DNA from: Streptomyces mashuensis
Lineage (GTDB): Bacteria > Actinomycetota > Actinomycetes > Streptomycetales > Streptomycetaceae
Length of the DNA: 42,552 nt
Assembly: GCF_014654785.1 (NCBI RefSeq)
Contig: NZ_BNBD01000025.1
Coordinates: 1-42,552, forward strand
Direction of reading: 5' to 3'
Shown: positions 1-7,661 of the stretch, piece after piece
Layout of the letters: each line of letters starts with the position of its first letter
Position numbering within the stretch: the stretch's first letter is position 1
Made by a program: the position numbers and the translations under genes
The notes under the pieces: generated by a model
Database searches by the model: none
What the model saw: only the letters and a program-made list of their open reading frames with translations
Told to the model about the DNA's origin: nothing

Positions 1-85
1 TCTAAACTGCTCGCGCCCTAGACAACCGACCACGTGTTGCGACGACCGTTAGAAACCGCCGCTTGCTCCGGGGCCCTTCCCCTAT

Positions 86-102
86 GCCACGTGCCGCGTG
101 GC
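86..102 (-). terminator. Possible terminator hairpin after ribF
   Basis: GCCACG (86-91) and CGTGGC (97-102) form a perfect 6-bp stem with a 5-nt loop, 11 nt beyond the ribF stop codon in the direction of ribF transcription. There is no T-run, which is common for Streptomyces terminators. I see no gene in 1-85. Confidence 0.35.
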
Positions 103-112
103 GACAGGCCTC

Positions 113-1081
113 TCAGCCCGCCACCGGCGCCGCCTTCTCGTGTGCCGCCACCAGCTCCCGCGCCCGGCGCACGTCGTCCGCCATGCGCTCCAGCAGCGCG
201 TCGATCGTCTCGAACTTCTCCATGCCGCGCAGGTACGCCAGGAAGTCCACCGCGGCGTGCATGCCGTACAGGTCCAGCCCGACCCGGTCGATGGCGTACG
301 CCTCGACCGTCCGCTCGGTGGCGTCGAACTGCACGTTCGTGCCCACCGAGATGGCCGCCGGCATGGCCTCGCCGCCCACCGTGAGCCAGCCCGCGTACAC
401 GCCGTCGGCCGGGATCGCCGTGTGCGGCAGCGTCTCCACGTTGGCCGTGGGGAAGCCCAGCTCGCGGCCGCGCTGCGCGCCCCGCACCACGACGCCCTCG
501 ACGCGGTGCGGCCGGCCGAGCACCTCCATGGCGCCCGTGACGTCGCCCTCGGCGACCAGGCGGCGCGCCAGCGTCGACGAGAACGGCGCGCCGTCGCCCA
601 CCGTGCCCCCGACGTACAGGTCGACGACCTCGACGTCGTAGTCGTACGTGCCGCCCAGCTCCTTCAGGAACTCCACGTCACCCGCGGCGCGGTGGCCGAA
701 GCGGAAGTTGGGGCCCTCGACCACCAGCTTCGCGTGCAACTTGTCGACCAGCACCTTCACCACGAAGTCGGCCGGCGACAGCTTCGAGAACTCGGTGGTG
801 AACGGCAGGATCAGCACCGCGTCCACGCCCAGCTCCGCCATCAGTTCCGCCCGCCGGTGGTGCGGCGCCAGCAGCGGGGGGTGGCTGCCCGGCCGTACGA
901 CCTCGCTGGGGTGCGGGTCGAACGTCACCACGACCGACGGCACGCCGAGCTCGCGCGCCCGCTCGACCACGCGGCCGACGAGCAGCTGGTGCCCCCGGTG
1001 CACGCCGTCGTACGAGCCGATGGTGACGACGCTGCGTCCCCAGTCCTGGGGAATGTCCTCCAAGCCACGCCAGCGCTGCAC
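113..1081 (-). CDS. ribF: Bifunctional riboflavin kinase / FMN adenylyltransferase
   Basis: 322 residues, the usual length for bacterial RibF. It phosphorylates riboflavin to FMN and adenylates FMN to FAD in the cytoplasm. The N-terminal nucleotidyltransferase domain shows TIGSYDGVHRGH near residues 20-31. The C-terminal flavokinase domain carries the GFPTAN motif around residue 215. The start is GTG at 1081 with GAGGAG about 10 bases upstream. The gene lies 51 bp downstream of the trypsin/NTPase gene on the same strand. In bacteria ribF normally follows truB closely, so the intervening 4.3-kb gene is the odd feature here. No FMN riboswitch was seen ahead of it. Identification is secure from the two signature motifs and the locus. 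Confidence 0.97.
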   Translation of the reverse strand: MQRWRGLEDIPQDWGRSVVTIGSYDGVHRGHQLLVGRVVERARELGVPSVVVTFDPHPSEVVRPGSHPPLLAPHHRRAELMAELGVDAVLILPFTTEFSKLSPADFVVKVLVDKLHAKLVVEGPNFRFGHRAAGDVEFLKELGGTYDYDVEVVDLYVGGTVGDGAPFSSTLARRLVAEGDVTGAMEVLGRPHRVEGVVVRGAQRGRELGFPTANVETLPHTAIPADGVYAGWLTVGGEAMPAAISVGTNVQFDATERTVEAYAIDRVGLDLYGMHAAVDFLAYLRGMEKFETIDALLERMADDVRRARELVAAHEKAAPVAG

Positions 1082-1132
1082 TCTGCCCGCTCCTCGCCGT
1101 ACCCGAACCTTTGTCTGTCTGATTGCGCAGGT

Positions 1133-4100
1133 CTAAGAGTGCCATGCCGGTTGCCGACGTCCTGCATCGGCCGGTGTACTGCCGGTCACGTCCGACGGGC
1201 CGTGCGTACGGCCGTCCCCCGGACCGTCTGATTCCGCCCCGTCCGTCCGTTCCTCCGTCCGTTCCTCTCCCCCACCTCCCTTCTCGCGGCCCGCGGTCAG
1301 GCGGATGCGGGCGCTGGGGCCGACGACCACGGCCCACTGGGCGGGGGCCGATTTCAGCCAGCCCCGCACCTGGTCGCCGAAGACCGGGATCTCCCGCGCG
1401 AGCTGGGTCAGCCGCCGGTCGAAGCAGGCGGCGCCCTCCGGGGTGCGGGCCATCAGCAGGCCCGTGCGGTGCACGAGGTCACGGGTACGGGCCTCGGTGC
1501 GCTCGGCGGCGCCGGCGGCCACCGAGCGCAGCAGCGCGTCGAGGACGGTGACGTCGTGGTCGTACGGCCCGTACTCCTCGCGCTCCATGAGCACCTCCAG
1601 CAGCTCCTGGCGGAGCGGCCGGGACCGCGGCGTGCCCGGCCCGGCGAGGACGGGGGCGAGGGCACGGCGGACGGGCGCGGGCCCGGTGCGCAGCAGGTCC
1701 ACGACGAGGGGCAGGACGACGGCACGGGCGGTGGGGCCGTCCTCCAGGCGGCGGTCGACGAAGGCGGCGGCGTTCTCGGCGCCCTCGGGGCGGTGGTCGA
1801 CGTGCTCGCGGACGAGGGAGGAGACGCGGCGGGCCAGGGTGGGCGCGGAGACCTCGGCGAGGGCGCGCAGGACGTCGCCGGGGCGGTCGCCCGGTTCGTA
1901 CAGCCGGGCCCGGAAGGCGGCGAAGACGGGGTCGGGGTGGCTGGCCAGGGCCGGGACGAGGACGCGGGGCGGCAGGTGCGGGTCGCCCTCGGCGAAGCGG
2001 GCCAGGGCGCGCGTGAGGTACGTGGGACGGGTCTCGGGGTCGCCGACGAGGAGGGCGAGGGCGCTGCCGTGCAGCGCGCGGGCGGCCGGCCGGTCGAGCA
2101 GGGCGAGCGCGGCGTAGCGCAGCAGCTCGCGGTCGGCCTCGGTGGTGACGTGCGGGGCGGTGAGCAGGGCGTACGCGGCCGCGGCGACGTGGCGCTCGGC
2201 GCGGTCGTCGTGCGCCCAGCGGTCGACGGCGCGGCAGAGGGCGGAGGGTTCGTCCTCGGCGAGCGCGGTGAGGAGTTCGTCGGCGCGGGGGTGGCCGGCG
2301 TCGACGAGGGCCTCGCAGAGGTCGTCGAGGGCGCGCCGGCGGTGGGTGTGCAGGAGCGCCTGGGCGGCGGTGGCGACGGTGGGCCGGACGCGCGTGCCGC
2401 GGGGCTTGATCTGGAGGTGGCGCTCGTCGGAGAACCAGCGGCACAGGCCGGGCTGCGCACCGCAGGGGTCCTGGACGAGCAGGGCCGCGGCGGCGGTGAG
2501 GAACCGGTCGGTGTGCGGCGGCACCGGGGGCGCTTCGTCCTCTTCGCGCGCCCCCTCGCGCTCCCCTTCCCGCCGTTCGCGGGCGACGGCGCCGGACGGG
2601 CCGGCCACCTCGGCGGGGGACGCGGCGGGGGACGCGGCCGGTTCGGGCAGGCCGCCGGAGCCCCGCGGCCGGCCGGGCACGCGCGGGCGGCCGGGTTCCC
2701 CGGTGGCCACGGACGCCTCGGCCTCCGCAACGTCCTGGACGTCCTCGACGGCGTGGACCGGCTGCTGCCCGTGCCCGCCCTCGTCCCCGCGCACCTGGAG
2801 GGGTACGGGTCTGGGGGCGCCGCCGGGGCCCGCCGCGCCCTCCTCACGCCGGGACTGCGCCGGCACCGCAGCCGACACGGCAGACGCCCCGGACCCGCCG
2901 GCCCCAAGGGCCGCCCCCGGACCCGCCCCGACGGCCCCCACTGCGTCGCCCCGCGCCCCCTCCGGCAGCGCCGCGTTCTCCCGCTCCGCCCCCGGCGGCG
3001 GGCCGTCGGCCGGGATCAGCAGCCGCAGCAGCTCCAGCCGGTCGTCGAGGCCGAGCGGCAGCCGGAGCCAGAACCAGGGCCCGTACTGGGCCAGGCCGCC
3101 CAGCGTGGCCGTGGCCTGGCTGTCGAAGCCGCCGACGGCCGTGGCGCGGGCGGTGACGCGCTCCGCGAGGAGCCGCAGCACGCCCATGTACGGGGTGGCG
3201 TCGGGCACCCGGAGCAGGGCTTCGCCGAGCAGGTGGGAGGCCCACCAGGAGGCGTCGTCGAGGACCCGACCGGCGCCCTTCTCCTTGGCCTCGGCCTCGG
3301 CGGCACGCACGGCAAGGGTCTCCACGGCGTGGACGAGGGCGCTGAGCCGGCGGGAGAGCTCGGTCGGTCCGGAGCGGCGGGCGAGCAGCAGCAGGGCCTG
3401 GAGGACCGGGCCGATGCGGTGCCGCGGTACGGGCAGGGGCCGGGGCGGCTCGGCCTGCGCGGACCCGCGCTTGCGCCGGCCCTTGGCGCCGGGCGGCGGC
3501 GGTACGTGGCCCTCGGGCGCGGGCACGGGGCCGCCGCCGGTGCGGGAGGGCAGCCGGACCGCGGCCTCGGCGGGCGGGCCGTCGGGCTGGTACCAGCGGT
3601 GGACGAGGGCGTGCAGGGCGGCGTCGAGGTCGAGGTGGGTGCCCTGGAGCCAGTCGGCGAACTCCTCGTGGGCGAAGCGGTAGCCGGAGCCGGCGGGGAC
3701 GAGGAGGCCCTCGGTGAGCACGGCGGAGGCCCAGCCGGTGCGCCAGGGGAACAGCTCCTCGAACGCCTCGCGCTCCAGCTCGCCCTGGCCGGGGCCCAGG
3801 CAGCGCCGGGCGGCCTCGTGGACCTGCCCGGAGACGCGGGCGGCGAGCCGGCGCACGGGGGCGCCGCGCAGCGGTGGCCGGCGGGCGGCGGCGAGCCGGA
3901 CGGCGATGCGGAGGCAGACCAGGTCGAGGTGGGCGGAGAAGACGTCCCAGCGGTCGGGCGGCGGCTCGTCGCCGCCGTCGCCGGACCCGCCGTCCCCGGC
4001 GCCGGCGCCGCCGGGGAGGGCGGCCCGCACCTCGGCGAGGAGGCGCAGGGCGAGGGGGTGGCCGGCGTCGGCGGGGTCGAGGGCGCCGTGCGGGATGCCG

Positions 4101-5473
4101 TAGGAGGCGCGGACCTCGGCGGCCTGTGCAGGGGTGAGGGCGGGCAGCCGGCAGCAGGGCGGCAGGGCGCGCGGCCGGGAGGTGGCGGGCGCGGCGCACA
4201 GCGGGCCGGGGCGGTGCAGGGCCTCGTCGGGGAAGAGGACGCCGGCGGTCTCCCAGTGTTCGGGGCGGCAGGCGACGATCAGGCGGGAGCCGCCGGCGGA
4301 GAGCCAGGCGGCGGTGGCGGCCGTCCACTCGGGCAGGGCGTGGGCGAGGACGGGCGGCATCTCCTCGGGGCCGTCGAGGAGGACGAGCAGGGGGCGGCCC
4401 ATGCGGCGGGCGAGCTCGGCGACGGCCTCGGGGGTGGCCGCGGAGGTGTCGCCGTGGGTGCCGCCGGGCCCGGCGGAGGCGGTGACGATGCGGCCGGCGG
4501 CGGCCAGGGCGCGGGCGATGGCGTCGCGCACGCTCTCGTCGCCGGCCTGGAGGTCGGCGCCGCGCAGCCAGAGGGTGGGGGCGGGTTCGGTGCCGCGGGA
4601 GCGGCGCCCGGCGAGGGCGCCGAGGGCGGTGGTGCGGCCGGTGCCGGGGTCGCCGACGAGGCCGAGGACGAAGGGCCGGCCGCCGCGGGCCTGGTCGCGG
4701 CCGCCGGGGCCCGGGTCGAGGAAGCGGGCGAACTCCAGCTCGATCTCCGGCCGCTCCACGGGGTCGCGCCAGGAGCGGGGGGTGACCACGGAGCCCAGGG
4801 AGGTGGCGGTGAGCTGGAGCGCGCCGGCGAGGTTGAGGTCGGCGCCGAAGGCGGGGACGGTCGCTGAGTTGCGGTCGAGCAGGTCGGCGAGGGGGCCGCC
4901 GGGTGTGGCGAGGGCGGCGGCGCGCAGCGGGATGGCGAAGCCGGCGGCGCGACGGTCGGCCTGGAGCGCGGTACCGAGGACGGCGACCACGGCTCCCGTA
5001 CGGGGGTCGAGGACGGGCCCGCCGGTGGCCTCCTCGCCCAGCCGCAGCCCGGACCGCCCGGACAGCGACAGCTCCAGGGCGGCGCCCAGCAGGTGGAAGC
5101 GGTCGGTGGCGGTGTACGTGACGGGGACGTCGCCCATGATGCGGGCGGCGTACCAGCGGCCGGCGTGCAGCCGTACCGGGGTGCCGCCGGGGACGTGCTC
5201 GGCGGCGGCCACGGGCAGCGGTGGCACGGCCAGGCCCTCGGTGCGGACCAGAGCGAGGTTGCACTCGGGCAGGGCCACGACGTTCTCGGCGCCGACCACG
5301 CAGGTCAGCTCGCCCGCGGCGTGCAGCACCAGGCGGGCCAGGCCGTCCACGGCCTCGTGGCTGGTGACCAGAGTGCCGCGGTCGTCGGCGAGGAACCCCG
5401 TGCCCCGCGCCCGCCCGGCGAGGTCGCGGATGCGTACCAGCGATTCCTCCGCGTCGGCCCGCCGACCGTTCAT
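1133..5473 (-). CDS. Large trypsin-fold / P-loop NTPase protein with a degenerate protease triad
   Basis: 1446 residues from ATG 5473, which has GGGGAGG 9 bases upstream; an open frame continues to 5608 but without a ribosome-binding site. Residues 24-180 look like a trypsin-like fold: GTGFL then VTSH (H39), but the expected catalytic Asp is Asn (CNLAL, N72) and the expected GxSGGP serine is Thr (ATGGP, T150). A P-loop follows (GDPGTGRTT, 274-282, Arg in place of the usual Lys) with a Walker B LLVLLD ending at D367, so a STAND/NACHT-like ATPase is likely. A long helical, possibly HEAT-like C-terminal part follows, interrupted near residues 840-960 by a low-complexity Gly/Ala/Pro/Glu linker. 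No signal peptide or membrane segment, so cytoplasmic. The role is unknown; trypsin-NTPase fusions occur among regulatory and phage-defence STAND proteins, but the lost triad argues for sensing rather than cleavage. It interrupts truB-ribF. Confidence 0.8.
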   Translation of the reverse strand: MNGRRADAEESLVRIRDLAGRARGTGFLADDRGTLVTSHEAVDGLARLVLHAAGELTCVVGAENVVALPECNLALVRTEGLAVPPLPVAAAEHVPGGTPVRLHAGRWYAARIMGDVPVTYTATDRFHLLGAALELSLSGRSGLRLGEEATGGPVLDPRTGAVVAVLGTALQADRRAAGFAIPLRAAALATPGGPLADLLDRNSATVPAFGADLNLAGALQLTATSLGSVVTPRSWRDPVERPEIELEFARFLDPGPGGRDQARGGRPFVLGLVGDPGTGRTTALGALAGRRSRGTEPAPTLWLRGADLQAGDESVRDAIARALAAAGRIVTASAGPGGTHGDTSAATPEAVAELARRMGRPLLVLLDGPEEMPPVLAHALPEWTAATAAWLSAGGSRLIVACRPEHWETAGVLFPDEALHRPGPLCAAPATSRPRALPPCCRLPALTPAQAAEVRASYGIPHGALDPADAGHPLALRLLAEVRAALPGGAGAGDGGSGDGGDEPPPDRWDVFSAHLDLVCLRIAVRLAAARRPPLRGAPVRRLAARVSGQVHEAARRCLGPGQGELEREAFEELFPWRTGWASAVLTEGLLVPAGSGYRFAHEEFADWLQGTHLDLDAALHALVHRWYQPDGPPAEAAVRLPSRTGGGPVPAPEGHVPPPPGAKGRRKRGSAQAEPPRPLPVPRHRIGPVLQALLLLARRSGPTELSRRLSALVHAVETLAVRAAEAEAKEKGAGRVLDDASWWASHLLGEALLRVPDATPYMGVLRLLAERVTARATAVGGFDSQATATLGGLAQYGPWFWLRLPLGLDDRLELLRLLIPADGPPPGAERENAALPEGARGDAVGAVGAGPGAALGAGGSGASAVSAAVPAQSRREEGAAGPGGAPRPVPLQVRGDEGGHGQQPVHAVEDVQDVAEAEASVATGEPGRPRVPGRPRGSGGLPEPAASPAASPAEVAGPSGAVARERREGEREGAREEDEAPPVPPHTDRFLTAAAALLVQDPCGAQPGLCRWFSDERHLQIKPRGTRVRPTVATAAQALLHTHRRRALDDLCEALVDAGHPRADELLTALAEDEPSALCRAVDRWAHDDRAERHVAAAAYALLTAPHVTTEADRELLRYAALALLDRPAARALHGSALALLVGDPETRPTYLTRALARFAEGDPHLPPRVLVPALASHPDPVFAAFRARLYEPGDRPGDVLRALAEVSAPTLARRVSSLVREHVDHRPEGAENAAAFVDRRLEDGPTARAVVLPLVVDLLRTGPAPVRRALAPVLAGPGTPRSRPLRQELLEVLMEREEYGPYDHDVTVLDALLRSVAAGAAERTEARTRDLVHRTGLLMARTPEGAACFDRRLTQLAREIPVFGDQVRGWLKSAPAQWAVVVGPSARIRLTAGREKGGGGEERTEERTDGAESDGPGDGRTHGPSDVTGSTPADAGRRQPAWHS

Positions 5474-5645
5474 CCCGTCGAACCTCCCCGCCGTGCTCGT
5501 TCCCACGACGGTAGGCAGCCGGTGATCGGCGAACCAGGCCACAGCGTGAACGCGCCCCCTTCCACCCCCCTGGTTCACTCCGAGCGCCTGCCCGTTGGGG
5601 TGAATCATCCGTCCCGGATGGATAGAGACCAGTGGGAGGGGGATC

Positions 5646-5687
5646 GTGGGGCGGGGACCGCGCGGAATGACGCGCTCCCCGTCCCAC
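5646..5687 (-). terminator. Strong terminator after truB
   Basis: GTGGGGCGGGG (5646-5656) pairs with CCCCGTCCCAC (5677-5687), 11 bp with one G-U, and an inner GCGCG/CGCGC helix closes a 6-nt loop. It begins 27 nt past the truB stop. The rest of 5474-5713 holds the upstream region of the NTPase gene, with a TTCAC...GTGAA pair (5574-5604) and no gene. Confidence 0.7.
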
Positions 5688-5713
5688 GGTGGGGCCGGCA
5701 GCCCCTGCGCGCC

Positions 5714-6616
5714 TTACGCGAAGACCGCCAGGCTCTTCGCCTTGCCGCCCTGGTCCTCGACCAGGGCCAGGAAGGTGCCGTCCGGCCCGAAGACGGCGAT
5801 CGGGCCCGAGCCGTCCAGCAGCGGCAGCCGGAGCCGGACGCCGTGCCCGAGGAGCCGGGCCTGCTCGGCGTTCACGTCCCAGCGGCGGAACGCGGCGGCC
5901 GCGGCCTGCCCGATGGGCATCACGGTCAGCTCCTCCTGGAGCTGGTCGAGCGTCCGGGCCTCGGCGATGCCGTACGGGCCGACGCGGGTGCGGCGCAGCG
6001 CCGTGAGGTGGCCGCCGACGCCCGTGTCGGCGCCCAGGTCGCGGGCGAGCGCCCGGACGTAGGTGCCCGACGAGCAGACGACGGAGACCAGCACGTCCTG
6101 CACGGGCGTGCCGTCCGCGGCCTCGGCCGGGTGCACGGCGTGCACGACGAACGAGGAGACCGTGACGGGACGGGCGGGGATCTCGAAGTCCTCGCCCTCG
6201 CGCGCCCGCTTGTACGAGCGCTTGCCGTCTATCTTGATCGCGCTGACCTTGGAGGGCACCTGCATGATGTCCCCGGTCAGCTTCGCCACGCCCGCGTCGA
6301 TCGCCTCGCGCGTGACGGCGGAGGCGTCGGCGGACGAGGTGACCTCGCCCTCCGCGTCGTCCGTCACGGTGTTCTGGCCGAGCCGGATGGTGGCGACGTA
6401 CTCCTTCTCCGTCAGCGCGAGGTGGCCGAGGAGCTTGGTGGCCTTCTCGACGCCCAGGACGAGCACGCCGGTCGCCATCGGGTCCAGCGTCCCCGCGTGG
6501 CCGACGCGCCGGGTGCGGGCGATGCCCCGCATCTTGGCGACGACGTCGTGCGAGGTGAAGCCGGCCGGCTTGTCGACGACGATCAAGCCGTCCGGCGTGG
6601 TGGTCGCGTGCTTCAT
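5714..6616 (-). CDS. truB: tRNA pseudouridine(55) synthase
   Basis: 300 residues, normal for the TruB family. It isomerises U55 to pseudouridine in the T-loop of tRNAs. The N-terminal part has LIVVDKPAGFTSHDVV and the catalytic motif GHAGTLDPMATG with the nucleophile Asp45. The C-terminal third resembles the small PUA-like extension of actinobacterial TruB. The ATG (6614-6616) overlaps the rbfA stop codon by one base, so translation is probably coupled to rbfA. A strong hairpin follows the gene, which separates it from the downstream NTPase gene and ribF. Confidence 0.96.
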   Translation of the reverse strand: MKHATTTPDGLIVVDKPAGFTSHDVVAKMRGIARTRRVGHAGTLDPMATGVLVLGVEKATKLLGHLALTEKEYVATIRLGQNTVTDDAEGEVTSSADASAVTREAIDAGVAKLTGDIMQVPSKVSAIKIDGKRSYKRAREGEDFEIPARPVTVSSFVVHAVHPAEAADGTPVQDVLVSVVCSSGTYVRALARDLGADTGVGGHLTALRRTRVGPYGIAEARTLDQLQEELTVMPIGQAAAAAFRRWDVNAEQARLLGHGVRLRLPLLDGSGPIAVFGPDGTFLALVEDQGGKAKSLAVFA

Positions 6617-7107
6617 CAGGCGGTGGTGCCCTTGCCGTCCGCAGCCCCGCCGGCCTCGCCGGTCTCGCCGCTCTCGTCGGCCTCGTCCGCCGGCTTGCGG
6701 TACGGGTCGGCGTCACCGGCGTACGTGGCGCCGGACGACGCCTGGCGCACCTGGGCGTCCGAGGCCCGCGCCCGGTCGAGGAGGTCCTCGATGGTCCGGG
6801 CGTTCTCCGGCAGCGCGTCCGCGACGAAGGTCAGGGTCGGCGTGAACTTCGTCCCCGCCGCGCGCCCGACCTCCGAGCGCAGGATGCCCTTGGCGCTCTC
6901 CAGGCCCGCCGCGGCACTGGCGCGGTCCTCGTCGTCGCCGTAGACGGTGTAGAAGACCGTCGCCTCCCGCAGATCGCCCGTGACCCGGGTGTCGGTGATG
7001 GTCACGTGCGAGCCGAGCCGCGGGTCCTTGATTCCGCGCTGCAGCTTCTCGGCGATGACCTCGCGGATGAGGTCCGCCAGCCTCTTCGCCCGCGCGTTGT
7101 CGGCCAC
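6616..7107 (-). CDS. rbfA: 30S ribosome-binding factor A
   Basis: 163 residues. RbfA is a KH-fold protein that binds 16S rRNA during late 30S maturation. The N-terminus (MADNARAKRLADLIREVIAE) and the LGSHVTITDTRVTGDLREATVFYTV core are typical. The C-terminal 35 residues are an acidic Gly/Glu tail, common in actinomycetes. GTG start at 7107 with AGGAG 8 bases upstream. The stop overlaps the truB start; the DUF503 gene ends 52 bp upstream on the same strand. Confidence 0.95.
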   Translation of the reverse strand: MADNARAKRLADLIREVIAEKLQRGIKDPRLGSHVTITDTRVTGDLREATVFYTVYGDDEDRASAAAGLESAKGILRSEVGRAAGTKFTPTLTFVADALPENARTIEDLLDRARASDAQVRQASSGATYAGDADPYRKPADEADESGETGEAGGAADGKGTTA

Positions 7108-7159
7108 TGGTCCGTCTCCTTCTCGTCTTCCAGCATGGTGCTCGTGGCGCCCACGACGG

Positions 7160-7456
7160 TCAGTCGTCGTGCTCGCCGTGGAACCGCCGGCGTACTGCCA
7201 GCAGCTCCACTTCGGGCCGTGCGGCGACCAGGCGCTCGCAGCGGTCCAGTATGTCCGTGAGGTGCCCCGCGTCCCCGGAGACCGCCGCCACTCCCAGGGT
7301 GGCCCTGCGGTACAGGTCCTGCTCCCCGACCTCGGCCGCGCTGACCGCGTACTTGCGTTGTAGCTCGGCGATGATCGGGCGGACGACGGAGCGCTTCTCC
7401 TTCAGCGACCGGACGTCGCCGAGAAGCAGGTCGAAGGACAGCGTCCCTACATACAT
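7160..7456 (-). CDS. DUF503 (YlxP-like) small protein
   Basis: 98 residues, matching the usual length of this family (YlxP in Bacillus). The motif MYVGTLSFDLLLGDVRSLKEKRSVV at the N-terminus is characteristic; I chose ATG 7456 for this reason although the frame is open to 7639. There is no clear Shine-Dalgarno sequence: instead CGGGTG/CACCCG (7463-7468 with 7475-7480) folds into a hairpin ending 6 nt before the ATG. The gene always travels with infB and rbfA, and a role in ribosome function or late 30S assembly has been suggested for YlxP. Its biochemical role is not known to me with certainty. Confidence 0.9.
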   Translation of the reverse strand: MYVGTLSFDLLLGDVRSLKEKRSVVRPIIAELQRKYAVSAAEVGEQDLYRRATLGVAAVSGDAGHLTDILDRCERLVAARPEVELLAVRRRFHGEHDD

Positions 7457-7539
7457 GCGGTACGGGTGTTCGCCCACCCGGGAGGCCTCATCGGTCCCGC
7501 GCCTTGTGCACGGGCCCGCCCCGAAACCGTACACGCAAC

Positions 7540-7586
7540 GGCCGGGGCCGATCGACGGAAATATGATCCGCCGACCGGCCCCGGCC
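7540..7586 (-). terminator. Long hairpin between infB and the DUF503 gene
   Basis: GGCCGGGGCCG (7540-7550) pairs perfectly with CGGCCCCGGCC (7576-7586). Two more 3-bp helices follow inside, each after an A/C mismatch, closing the 9-nt loop AAATATGAT. It lies 76 nt downstream of the infB stop. It is either the infB terminator or an attenuator inside the operon; no T-run follows. Confidence 0.65.
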
Positions 7587-7661
7587 CGCCCGTCGCCCGA
7601 CCACCACCCCGGGTGGAACGCGCTCCGCGCGTGCTGCACTATGTGCGATCAGCTGCACGCA

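Noticed and set aside
1082..1132. FMN riboswitch ahead of ribF
   Set aside because: Only 51 bp are available and none of the conserved RFN helices can be recognised.
1469..4867. Plus-strand open frame of over 1100 codons opposite the trypsin/NTPase gene
   Set aside because: Gly/Ala/Val/Glu composition and no domain sense; a shadow caused by high GC at third positions of the minus-strand gene.
1133..5473. Complete phage-defence island
   Set aside because: Only the one STAND-like gene is unusual; neighbours are core translation genes and no second defence gene is present.
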